Assembly: GCA_016281475.1 (NCBI GenBank)
Contig: JAEEIS010000189.1
Location: 1 to 18,026, forward strand
Direction of reading: 5' to 3'
Length of the DNA: 18,026 nucleotides
DNA from: Bacteroidales bacterium
GTDB lineage: Bacteria > Bacteroidota > Bacteroidia > Bacteroidales > P3
Shown here: in pieces, positions 1 through 6,749 of the stretch
Layout: each line of letters opens with the position of its first letter
Position numbering within the stretch: the first letter of the stretch is position 1
Translations under genes and position numbers: made by a program
The notes under the pieces: generated by a model
Told to the model about the DNA's origin: nothing
Seen by the model: the letters and a program-made list of their open reading frames with translations, nothing else
The model's database searches: none

Positions 1-25
1 CCTCGAAGAGGCTGAATCTCAATAA

Positions 26-90
26 CACCGTACAAGCGTAGCGCAGTGCGGTGACAGAATAAACTCACTCCTAGCGTCCCGAAGGGACGC
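26..90. repeat. Two-hairpin REP-like intergenic element
   Basis: Two short hairpins lie close together in non-coding DNA. The first pairs CACCGTAC (26-33) with GTGCGGTG (46-53), with one G-T wobble and a 12-nt loop. The second is a perfect 7-bp stem, GCGTCCC (74-80) with GGGACGC (84-90), closed by GAA. I see no ORF here. Paired GC-rich hairpins of this kind are common dispersed extragenic elements in bacterial genomes. Whether this one recurs elsewhere in the genome cannot be seen from the window. Confidence 0.6.
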
Positions 91-138
91 GACATTGAGA
101 CAGTTTGGCAAAAATCAGTCATACTTTATACTAGAGCG

Positions 139-273
139 ATTCTTATCAAATTCAAAATATGCAGTTTACAAATTCTCCAATTCTCTAATTCTTGATAAAT
201 AGGTCTCAAATTCTTATCAAATTCAAAATATACAGTTTACAAATTCTCCAATTCTCTAATTCTTGATAAATAG
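139..273. repeat. Tandem pair of 64-bp AT-rich direct repeats
   Basis: Two 64-bp copies, 139-202 and 210-273, differ at one base (G at about 171, A in the second copy) and are separated by 7 bp, giving a 71-bp period. Each copy carries TTATCAA near its left end and the reverse complement TTGATAA near its right end, so each is itself a weak inverted repeat. They lie downstream of the 3' end of the minus-strand operon. No coding content is visible. Near-identity of the copies suggests a recent duplication. Two copies with a 7-bp spacer do not make a CRISPR array. Confidence 0.85.
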
Positions 274-402
274 AAATCCCCTTAGGTGACTTCCAATTTT
301 TTTTGTTGCGTATAGGGTTTGCACGTCTCTGACGGGTTGCCGTCGGGGGCGGTTCGCGTCGTCCTGCAGGCGTGTTCGCCGTTTGCCCCGCGTGGCGCAG
401 GC
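274..402. other. Non-coding stretch downstream of the polyol-phosphate operon
   Basis: No supported gene. On the plus strand there is a small hairpin, GACGG/CCGTC at 331-344, but no T-run follows it on the minus strand, the strand that would need a terminator here. The GC-rich part (about 320-402) resembles the composition of the adjacent gene and could be a decayed remnant of its 3' end. That is inference only. Confidence 0.4.
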
Positions 403-1596
403 CTACTCCCCGCCCAGCATGGAGAGGAGCCTTCTGCTGGGACCCTGCCTCATCGTGTCGCCCCAAAACTTCTCCACCAGACACCGCCGGCGGCCTTCGT
501 CCACACGGTCGTCGTGCCGCCCTACGGCATCGGCCAGCGACTCGAAGTCGTACACCCTGCGCCCCACGACATTCTCATCGAAGGGATAGTAGAAGTCCCT
601 CGTGGCCACATAGTCCGCATAGTCGTACAGATATAGCAGGATGCCCCTGTCGGGCAGAAGGAGATAGTCGTACAGCACAGACGAATAGTCCGTCACCAGC
701 ACGTCGGTGTAGGGCAGCAGCGGATACACGTCGACCCCTCCCCCTACAAACAGGATGTTCGTCAGCGCGTCGGCCACGGCGCCGTCGGCCCGCACGTTGG
801 CGTGCGGCTTCAGCAGGAGCAGGTCGCCATTCTTACGAAGGATGCCGTCCAGCCGCTCGAGGTCCATGGCCTGGGCGAAGAGCGTCCGCTGCGAGTCGCG
901 CCACGTGGGCATATAGATATACACCCTGTTGGCCGCCCGCATTCTCTCCAGCAGCGCCAAGGTGTCCCGACCCAGGTATTTCTTGACAAACGCGGCCCGT
1001 TCCTCCTCGGGACATACCAGTATCTCGTTCCTCGGATATCCCAGTTCCCAACAGCGCTCGGGCCTTACGCGGAACGAGGTGGAGAAGAAATGGGTTTGGA
1101 AGGGGGTCGACGACAATATGTAGTCGGGCTTCCTGAACACCTGCGGATGGAAGAAAACGTCCAGCAGGTCCTTTTTCTGGTATCGTCGCGCCAGCTGCCC
1201 GGAGGTGATATTGTATTCGATACGTTTGATGCCCACCCCGTGCCACAGGTTGCAGCACACGGCACCCCCCGACAGACAAAACATAATATCGGACGTGTAG
1301 GCGTTGAAAAACCAATATTTCGCAGTGAGCGCATACCACACGCCCCTTAGCGATGTCACCCTGTAGGCCTTAAGGCCTAACGACCGCACCTGCCTCACCG
1401 TGCTGCCGCTAACGGACAACCACGCCACATCCCTGTCCCGGCAATGTTCGCAGGCGTACAGAAACAGGTATTTGGCATTGTCGTTAAACGCCCCCTTGAA
1501 ACTGCCGAAGGCATACCTCTTCTTTTTTCTAATAAAGATAAACGAGAAGGGGTAGACCGCGTAAGTGATTAGATATGCTATAAACTTCACAACCAT
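403..1596 (-). CDS. CDP-glycerol:polyol-phosphate transferase, TagB/TagF family
   Basis: 397 aa. Enzymes of this family move glycerol phosphate or ribitol phosphate from the CDP-polyol onto a membrane-linked acceptor on the cytoplasmic face of the inner membrane. The family landmarks are in order: NLWHG (116-120), GYPRNE (186-191), PTWRD (230-234), KPH (263-265) and VTDYSS (301-306). The two histidines, in LWHG and KPH, are those essential in characterised TagF. Residues 1-23 are hydrophobic followed by RKKK, consistent with membrane anchoring. The length fits the single catalytic domain without the long N-terminal region of TagF. It is the last gene of its operon, starting 3 nt after the stop of the T9SS type B gene and one gene away from a cytidylyltransferase that could make its donor. 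The family is secure. Glycerol versus ribitol, primase versus polymerase, and the acceptor cannot be told from sequence. Confidence 0.9.
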   Translation of the reverse strand: MVVKFIAYLITYAVYPFSFIFIRKKKRYAFGSFKGAFNDNAKYLFLYACEHCRDRDVAWLSVSGSTVRQVRSLGLKAYRVTSLRGVWYALTAKYWFFNAYTSDIMFCLSGGAVCCNLWHGVGIKRIEYNITSGQLARRYQKKDLLDVFFHPQVFRKPDYILSSTPFQTHFFSTSFRVRPERCWELGYPRNEILVCPEEERAAFVKKYLGRDTLALLERMRAANRVYIYMPTWRDSQRTLFAQAMDLERLDGILRKNGDLLLLKPHANVRADGAVADALTNILFVGGGVDVYPLLPYTDVLVTDYSSVLYDYLLLPDRGILLYLYDYADYVATRDFYYPFDENVVGRRVYDFESLADAVGRHDDRVDEGRRRCLVEKFWGDTMRQGPSRRLLSMLGGE

Positions 1597-1599
1597 ATT

Positions 1600-4116
1600 T
1601 TAACGAATCAATGTCACGGTGCCAACCCGACGCTTCAGCTCGGCCGGGCTGTAGACACTCCTATAAAAAATGAGATAGGTGTAGGTCCCTGACGGACATG
1701 GCTCGTGCCTATACGTACCATCCCACCCCTCCTCAATACTCCGGCTATGGAAAAAGACCATCCCCCATCGGTGACAGATAAACATTTCGAACTCGGCAAT
1801 CCCCTCCCCATAGGCCCTAAACACATTGTTCGTCCCCAACTGTGGGGTGAACACATTGGGCAGCCAAAGCTCGGCCTGCCTTTGCGCGTATCCCCTTGGC
1901 AGCAACTCCAGCGACCGGACCCCAGCACACTCGCTATGTCCAGCATAATATGCCGTCAGATGGTATGTCGTCGGATTTATTGGACACACCGTGATTGACC
2001 TACTTCCACTCTGGCCGTTCAACGATGGGTCAAAAGGAGACGCCGTCCACCTGACACTATCGGCATCCGTATAGCACGTTATACTATAGCAACTATCACC
2101 CAACGCCGAATAGTCAATCCTGACGCTCGGCTCCCCCAGCTGCAGCAGATGCAGCGTGGTCACCGTGGTGTCGTTCGTTTGGTAATAAAGGAACTCGCCT
2201 ATCTCGCCAGTTTCTTCTGCTGATAAGTCAAACCCATTTTCACGATACGGCATTCCTGCGCAAATGGTGTCGTATACATCCATTCTCGCAGAATCGTACA
2301 CATATAGCGAATACACTATCAAACTATCGCACCCATACACCGTTCTGGCTCGAATGGTATCATTACGAACCGAGTCATAGTAAGTATTACCCATATAATG
2401 CCAAGGCAGCGATCCCACCATTATCCTATCATCAACATGCACCAAGTAATTCGGTTTCACAACTACAACCAGATTCATCTCGTTATTTGTTAAGGCACTC
2501 CCATAGCAATCAAACTCCTGTATCACGGAAGAGTGAACGCTCAAACGATATGTTCCGGTATCAACAAATCGGTGTCGGAGCGTATCGAGTTCACCCACCA
2601 ACACTTCATCCAAATACCATTCGCCACTGACACTTCCGCTATCAGTACTGATATGGAACGTAGCATCGCTATTGGCACATAAAATCACTGTGTCGCCAGA
2701 CCTTATAGGACTATCGTCGTAATACAGTCTTACCCGCCCAATCATCTTAAGGCTGGAGCCAACCGAATAGCCATAACTTTCATGCGTACCTATTCCAAAA
2801 GCGTACGCAATGAAGCCCTCCGTTCCAAGGGACTTCAGTGTATGCGAACCATCCGAAATCTGGACCCTTGCATATCGGTATCCATTGTTTTCTGCAAACA
2901 ACTGGCTTGATACTGGATTATTGTCAAGTCTCACATACTGCATCTCATCAGCACTCGCAACAATTGTAACATAATGGGTATTAGTATATGTGGTGGAATA
3001 AGTGGCAAATGTAATCTCTTTCAATCTTTGGTCTACGGGATTGACAATTATCATGGAGGGGTCTCCATTCATATTACCCGCACTTCCCAGGAACATATAA
3101 ACGCTCGCAGGGCTTGAAGTCTGAATGTATGCAGTCCGGTTCGACGATGTCAGAGTGAAATCATACACCTGACCAGAGTTTAATGTAGTTGCATACACAC
3201 CATTCTTATTCACCACACAACCATCCTCCAGTGCCATCACACGGACATGGTCGGCAAAAGCCGTTCCCGTCCCTGCCACAGCGAAATTCTTTCCCCAATA
3301 GTCTATTGGGAAACTTTGGTCGTATATATGGTCGCACGATATAATTGACTCGTTGTTGGGAACATAGGCACAGAAGTGTCCAGAATAGACTGCTATCTTC
3401 TTACAATCCCTTGCAGTAATACTTGAACCCGTCAAATCCGCCTCCCCATTGTTTGATGCCCCTCTCAACTGATAAGCCTCACCTTGCTGCAAGGTGATGG
3501 TATGCGTACTGCCTGCAGCAAAACCATTCATCGTGTTCGCCGACGGAACTATATCCACCACAGTACTATCCTCTGCCGCCACTACGACAAATTCGCTACG
3601 ATATTCCGTCGATAGCTTTGACGGATAGCACTGTACCATATATTTGGATCCTAGGGATGGCGTTGGCAATGCATTAGTCATATCTATATTGTAGTGGCCT
3701 AGCGTAATGAGGTAAAGCGAAATGGTATCCGTAGCGGTAACATGTATGGCTGTCGATGTCACCGAACCAGACGTAGATGTGCATCCTTCATTATAAGGGA
3801 CATCCACAAAAGTCACCTGTCCCGGCGTTATATTAAATGTTGTCGACCAAGATGTATTGGGATTGGTCATCGTAACACTACAAGCACGAGGTCCCGAAGC
3901 AAATGCGTGCAGCGTCACATGATACTGAGGGGCATAATAGTCATACGTAAAATAGAGATATGACACCCAAAAGTCTGTACCCATAGTAGTGTGCTCCTGC
4001 GCACGCAACCCTACTGTTTGAAATAATAATACTACTACCGGCAGTATCCTTATCAAGGTCCGCCGCACCCTTCCTTTGTATTTACAACTTGGTTTTAATT
4101 GTTGTGACGATTTCAT
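1600..4116 (-). CDS. IgGFc-binding-like surface protein with T9SS type B C-terminal domain
   Basis: 838 aa, predicted to be secreted. A charged N-terminus and hydrophobic stretch (about 20-39, ending LRAQ) look like a signal peptide. From about residue 45, beginning MGTDFWVSYL, to about 410 the sequence resembles the IgGFc-binding N-terminal domain shared with the mucus protein FCGBP. The middle (about 410-745) is beta-rich with Asp/Thr/Cys-containing segments such as YGCDSLIVYSLYVYD and DTICAGMPY. The last 89 residues (750-838) match the gliding-motility-associated C-terminal domain (type B sorting signal): PNVFTP, then CHRWGMVFF, GWDG, PSGTYTY and the terminal GTVTLIR. The start is 9 nt after the cytidylyltransferase stop, and the gene ends 3 nt before the TagB/F gene. 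Its GC content is visibly lower than its neighbours', especially at 2200-4080, which suggests acquisition or rapid divergence. Ligand unknown; binding to host mucin or antibody is only a family-based possibility. Confidence 0.85.
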   Translation of the reverse strand: MKSSQQLKPSCKYKGRVRRTLIRILPVVVLLFQTVGLRAQEHTTMGTDFWVSYLYFTYDYYAPQYHVTLHAFASGPRACSVTMTNPNTSWSTTFNITPGQVTFVDVPYNEGCTSTSGSVTSTAIHVTATDTISLYLITLGHYNIDMTNALPTPSLGSKYMVQCYPSKLSTEYRSEFVVVAAEDSTVVDIVPSANTMNGFAAGSTHTITLQQGEAYQLRGASNNGEADLTGSSITARDCKKIAVYSGHFCAYVPNNESIISCDHIYDQSFPIDYWGKNFAVAGTGTAFADHVRVMALEDGCVVNKNGVYATTLNSGQVYDFTLTSSNRTAYIQTSSPASVYMFLGSAGNMNGDPSMIIVNPVDQRLKEITFATYSTTYTNTHYVTIVASADEMQYVRLDNNPVSSQLFAENNGYRYARVQISDGSHTLKSLGTEGFIAYAFGIGTHESYGYSVGSSLKMIGRVRLYYDDSPIRSGDTVILCANSDATFHISTDSGSVSGEWYLDEVLVGELDTLRHRFVDTGTYRLSVHSSVIQEFDCYGSALTNNEMNLVVVVKPNYLVHVDDRIMVGSLPWHYMGNTYYDSVRNDTIRARTVYGCDSLIVYSLYVYDSARMDVYDTICAGMPYRENGFDLSAEETGEIGEFLYYQTNDTTVTTLHLLQLGEPSVRIDYSALGDSCYSITCYTDADSVRWTASPFDPSLNGQSGSRSITVCPINPTTYHLTAYYAGHSECAGVRSLELLPRGYAQRQAELWLPNVFTPQLGTNNVFRAYGEGIAEFEMFICHRWGMVFFHSRSIEEGWDGTYRHEPCPSGTYTYLIFYRSVYSPAELKRRVGTVTLIR

Positions 4117-4125
4117 AATATTGAT

Positions 4126-4818
4126 TCAGATATCTAAAAGGTCTTCTTTGAAGGTAATCTTGCGGTTTTGCTCTTCGCCTTCGACGATGTGGACTTTCGT
4201 GCCGGGGAGGTAGCGGCGCACCACTCCGCAGTCGTCGGTGGCGCGGAACTGGGGGTCCTGCAGGGCACATTGGTAGGCATCGCGTATCAGTGGCAGACGG
4301 AAGGCCTGCGGAGTCTGAGCCCGCCACATGGTGCTGCGCTCGGGTATGCGGACAATGAATTTCGACAGCTGGGGGTCGAAATCCTGCCGCACCTCCCACA
4401 CCGTATCGGTCGAGGGGATGCCCACGCCCACCGCCTCGTGCCATTTCAAAGCCTCCACCACCCTCGCTATCACCGCCTGCGACACAAAGGGCCGTGCCGC
4501 ATCGTGCAGTATCAGGTTCGTCTCGTCGGGTAGGTCGATATAGGCGGCTATGGCGTTGAGACTCGACATATAGCGTTCCGAGCCGCCTTCGATAAGTCGT
4601 TTCACCTTCGTCCAACTGTTCTTTGCCATCAGCCCGCGCATGTGGTCCATCCAGTCGGGATGCACCACCACCGCCACCTCGTCTATGCCAGCCGCCTGGT
4701 CGAAAGCATCCACGCTGCGCTCAATCACCGACCTTCCGTCGATGTCTAAGAACTGCTTGGGTTTGTCGCCTCCCACGCGCGAACCCGTTCCACCCGCCAG
4801 AATAACTGCGATGTTCAT
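4126..4818 (-). CDS. IspD/TarI-family polyol-phosphate cytidylyltransferase
   Basis: 230 aa, full length for the family, which transfers CMP from CTP to a polyol phosphate. The nucleotide-binding loop reads LAGGTGSRVGGDKPKQF (7-23). HDAARPFV (105-112), AQTPQAF (167-173), TDD (194-196) and the C-terminal N-x-K-x-T motif (NRKIT, 218-222) complete the signature. Two enzymes share this fold: IspD (methylerythritol phosphate, isoprenoids) and TarI/Bcs1 (ribitol phosphate). The AGG loop, HPDWMDH (53-59, compare DWINH in Staphylococcus TarI) and operon partnership with a TagB/F enzyme favour a TarI-like role. IspD cannot be excluded. The start at 4818 is supported by alignment of the loop seven residues in. 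It lies 52 nt downstream of the FISUMP-like gene. Family confidence is about 0.95; the TarI assignment about 0.6. Confidence 0.9.
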   Translation of the reverse strand: MNIAVILAGGTGSRVGGDKPKQFLDIDGRSVIERSVDAFDQAAGIDEVAVVVHPDWMDHMRGLMAKNSWTKVKRLIEGGSERYMSSLNAIAAYIDLPDETNLILHDAARPFVSQAVIARVVEALKWHEAVGVGIPSTDTVWEVRQDFDPQLSKFIVRIPERSTMWRAQTPQAFRLPLIRDAYQCALQDPQFRATDDCGVVRRYLPGTKVHIVEGEEQNRKITFKEDLLDI

Positions 4819-4870
4819 GTGAGTTTTTTTTAAGTTTAAGGGCGGCAGCCAAAATTTTAATTTTTAATTT

Positions 4871-5665
4871 TCACTCATACACCTCCTGCACCAGCCGCAC
4901 CGAGAGGCCTAAGTTCTTTGCCGACGAGCTGGCTCGCGGCACGAAGGTGTCCACCACCACGCAGAGCGCCTCCGCGGGCTTCTTGTCGTTGGCCGAAGCC
5001 GTCCAATAGTGGCATACCGAGGCATTGCCCACCGCGTCGGTGCCCACGCGCCTCGTCTCGCACGGCAGGAACACCGCGCCAGCCGCCTCCAGCAGTGCCC
5101 ACTTCTCGGCGGTGTACCAATTGATGTAGTCCTCCTTGGGGCCGGGCTTCACATACACACCCTTCGGGCATTTCCAGTCGTCGGGCAGCAGCACAAGGCC
5201 GAAATGCTTGTCCACGTATGCCAGCGCATACAGCCTGCGGGCTTTCGGACGCTTGGCGAGCAGGTAGGTCCACTCGTCCATCGTCAGTGTGCGCCAAATC
5301 TTGCCCCCATTGGTGGGCAGGCCGCAATAGAAGCCCCAGTCGGCAAACGTATACTCGTTAGGGTCAAGCGAATAGTTGGTCGGCTGCATCGCCGTGCCCC
5401 AACCGAAAAGGTCTATCCAACCCTTATAACGCTCGTTGCCGTAGAACGGTTTCCACCCAATCACCTCGGTCTGCTCCGCCGCAAAGCGGCACAGACGTGT
5501 ACTAGGCTGATACTGAAGGTTGCCCGTCGAGAAACGCACCTTCATCGTGGGACTTACCGAAAACAATCCTCCGCACTTGCCCACCGCGGCAGAGTCGGTC
5601 TCCGCCACTTGCGCCGACAGCGTCAGCGACGCAAACACTAATAAGAATATAAATATCTTACGCAT
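4871..5665 (-). CDS. Secreted FISUMP/DUF1566-like protein
   Basis: 264 aa. The first 19 residues (MRKIFIFLLVFASLTLSAQ) form a clear signal peptide. The mature part shows the pattern of a large Bacteroidota family of extracellular proteins related to the Fibrobacter major paralogous domain: LFSVSPTMKVRFSTGNLQYQ, then GWIDLFGWGT, ADWGFYCGLPTNGGKIWRTL, LTMDEWTYLL and a final GLSVRLV. Domains of this type usually sit in surface or lipoprotein sequences of unknown ligand. No sorting domain or lipobox cysteine directly after the signal peptide is visible (an Ala-Gln junction instead). It begins 14 nt after the ECF-S-like gene, so the two are probably co-transcribed. Function unknown. Confidence 0.8.
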   Translation of the reverse strand: MRKIFIFLLVFASLTLSAQVAETDSAAVGKCGGLFSVSPTMKVRFSTGNLQYQPSTRLCRFAAEQTEVIGWKPFYGNERYKGWIDLFGWGTAMQPTNYSLDPNEYTFADWGFYCGLPTNGGKIWRTLTMDEWTYLLAKRPKARRLYALAYVDKHFGLVLLPDDWKCPKGVYVKPGPKEDYINWYTAEKWALLEAAGAVFLPCETRRVGTDAVGNASVCHYWTASANDKKPAEALCVVVDTFVPRASSSAKNLGLSVRLVQEVYE

Positions 5666-5679
5666 TGCAATATTAATTT

Positions 5680-6186
5680 TTAATTCTTAATTATAAATTT
5701 CACTCCTGCATACACAGTCGCGGCCACTGCCACCACCGCCAGCTGAAGCGCCACCGAAGTGCTGATCAGCACGGCAGGAGCCAGCAACAAGGCCTTCAGC
5801 AGGTAGTACACTACCTTGCCCGCCAGCATCGCCACCAGCATCGCGCCCAGCGTGCCGACAAACCGTTTGTCCCACCCCTGCAGCAATCCGCTCACAAACA
5901 CCACGCTGGCATACTCTGCCACCATGCATACGGCCTTCAGCGGCGTGGGCATCCCCACCGCCAGCATCGACACCACCGGCAGCAGCACCGCCAACAGATA
6001 GGCATTACGGCGGTCGCGCACCAGCAGCATACCCGCCAGCAGCACCAGCAGCATGGGATTCAGTTGATAGAGCGGCCACGCCAGCAGGTGCGACACCGTT
6101 GGCACCAGGCAGGCCACCGTCAGCAGCAACGCGTCGATGGCGGACACGCGCCACAGCGATTGAACTTTAACAGATGTAGTATTCAT
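5680..6186 (-). CDS. Small polytopic membrane protein, ECF transporter S-component-like
   Basis: 168 aa from the ATG at 6186. An upstream in-frame start at 6300 is rejected because the promoter (6214-6243) lies inside that extension. The protein is almost wholly hydrophobic, with about five or six membrane segments. Layout and motifs such as LNPMLLVLLAGMLL (about 42-55), GMPTPLKAVCMVAEY (about 77-91) and GKVVYYLLKALLLAP (about 123-137) resemble substrate-binding (S) subunits of energy-coupling-factor vitamin transporters, which borrow an AT module encoded elsewhere. No ATPase or EcfT gene is nearby, and the substrate cannot be inferred. It is the promoter-proximal gene of the minus-strand operon, so its link to the polyol-phosphate genes may be only transcriptional. 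Other small integral membrane families are possible. Confidence 0.6.
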   Translation of the reverse strand: MNTTSVKVQSLWRVSAIDALLLTVACLVPTVSHLLAWPLYQLNPMLLVLLAGMLLVRDRRNAYLLAVLLPVVSMLAVGMPTPLKAVCMVAEYASVVFVSGLLQGWDKRFVGTLGAMLVAMLAGKVVYYLLKALLLAPAVLISTSVALQLAVVAVAATVYAGVKFIIKN

Positions 6187-6213
6187 AATGTCGTGTTTAG
6201 TCAAATTAAAATG

Positions 6214-6243
6214 CAAAAATACACAAAAAAAGTCACATAACAA
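6214..6243 (-). promoter_or_regulatory. Bacteroidota-type promoter for the left operon
   Basis: On the minus strand the -7 box TATTTTTG (plus coordinates 6214-6221) fits TAnnTTTG exactly. A TTG -33 element (6241-6243) lies 19 nt upstream, the expected spacing. Transcription should begin near 6207, giving a leader of about 20 nt before the ATG at 6186. Confidence 0.75.
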
Positions 6244-6406
6244 GAATAAATCTGCTCCCACGACGCTATCAACTATTTTCCAATACTTTTCACAACTCAA
6301 ATATGCAAAGTGAGGCAGTTACCCGATGAGGATTCGCACACTTCTCTCGCTGTTTGTCAATTTGTTTTTTCCTGAACCAACCTCCCAAACCACTCTATAA
6401 ACCATG

Positions 6407-6515
6407 CCTTTTGCACTTATGTGATACTTATACTTTAGTTATTCTTTAGTTATACTTTAGTTATTCTATTATATATAGTATAACTAAGGTATAACTATAG
6501 GATAAGTGCAAAAGG
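6407..6515. repeat. AT-rich palindromic element (MITE/cruciform-like)
   Basis: The outer arms are a perfect 14-bp inverted repeat: CCTTTTGCACTTAT (6407-6420) and its complement (6502-6515). Inner arms of 17 bp, 6448-6464 and 6480-6496, match with one T-G wobble around a 15-nt TA-rich loop. The left side also has a 22-bp tandem duplication (the 17-mers at 6429-6445 and 6451-6467 are identical), so the two sets of arms are offset by 11 bp. Partial complementarity continues outwards (about 6374-6400 with 6516-6545). It encodes no protein. It lies between divergent promoters and could be a non-autonomous mobile element or a structural boundary. Confidence 0.75.
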
Positions 6516-6550
6516 AACGCTGGTGGTTGTGGAAGGTGGGTAAGAAATGG

Positions 6551-6595
6551 GTGAATTGTGAATACGTGAATTGTGAATACGTGAATTGTGAATAG
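6551..6595. repeat. Three tandem copies of a 15-bp phrase
   Basis: The 15-mer GTGAATTGTGAATAC occurs at 6551-6565, 6566-6580 and 6581-6595, the last copy differing only in its final base. This is one of several AATTCAC/GTGAATT phrases in the window's spacers (also near 11940-11970 and 13820-13865). No coding content. Confidence 0.85.
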
Positions 6596-6648
6596 ACAAT
6601 ACAATTGTCGAATCACTAATCACCAATCACCACATTTGTCGAATCACG
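6590..6648. repeat. Dispersed GACAAT...GTCGAATCAC repeat, copy 1
   Basis: A unit containing AATAGACAATACA, then TTGTCGAATCACTA and CACCAATCAC, recurs at 11912-11959 with few differences. A truncated extra copy of its middle (CATTTGTCGAATCAC) follows at 6633-6647. Within copy 1, GACAAT (6595-6600) and ATTGTC (6604-6609) form a 6-bp hairpin. Confidence 0.75.
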
Positions 6649-6651
6649 TTC

Positions 6652-6676
6652 GGGGGCAGGCACGGGGGCTGCCCCC
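6652..6676. repeat. GC-rich hairpin in AT-rich spacer
   Basis: GGGGGCAG (6652-6659) and CTGCCCCC (6669-6676) form a perfect 8-bp stem with a 9-nt loop, about 40 bp before the -7 box of the AsmA-like gene. No T-run follows closely and no plus-strand gene precedes it, so it is probably not an ordinary terminator. It may be a REP-type element or insulate the divergent transcription units. Confidence 0.6.
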
Positions 6677-6716
6677 TAGCATTGAATTTATTTTTTAATT
6701 ATTAATTATTTATGCG

Positions 6717-6724
6717 TATCTTTG
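6717..6724 (+). promoter_or_regulatory. Bacteroidota -7 box of the AsmA-like gene
   Basis: TATCTTTG matches TAnnTTTG exactly. The expected -33 position (about 6695) falls in a T-run with no clear TTG, so the upstream element is weak. A start of transcription near 6731 leaves about 19 nt before the ATG at 6750 and rules out the in-frame TTG at 6729 as translation start. Confidence 0.65.
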
Positions 6725-6749
6725 CATTTTGTCTAATTGTGTATACGCG

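Noticed and set aside
139..273. Possible CRISPR array
   Set aside because: Only two long repeats with a 7-bp gap, internally AT-rich, and no cas genes nearby.
331..344. Hairpin considered as terminator of the left operon
   Set aside because: Short stem, about 60 nt beyond the stop codon, and no T-run after it on the minus strand.
206..484. 92-codon minus-strand open frame at the left edge
   Set aside because: It overlaps the TagB/F C-terminus in another frame and reads through the 64-bp repeats.
6187..6300. N-terminal extension of the ECF-S-like protein to 6300
   Set aside because: The promoter elements lie inside the extension, and the added residues are unlike the rest.
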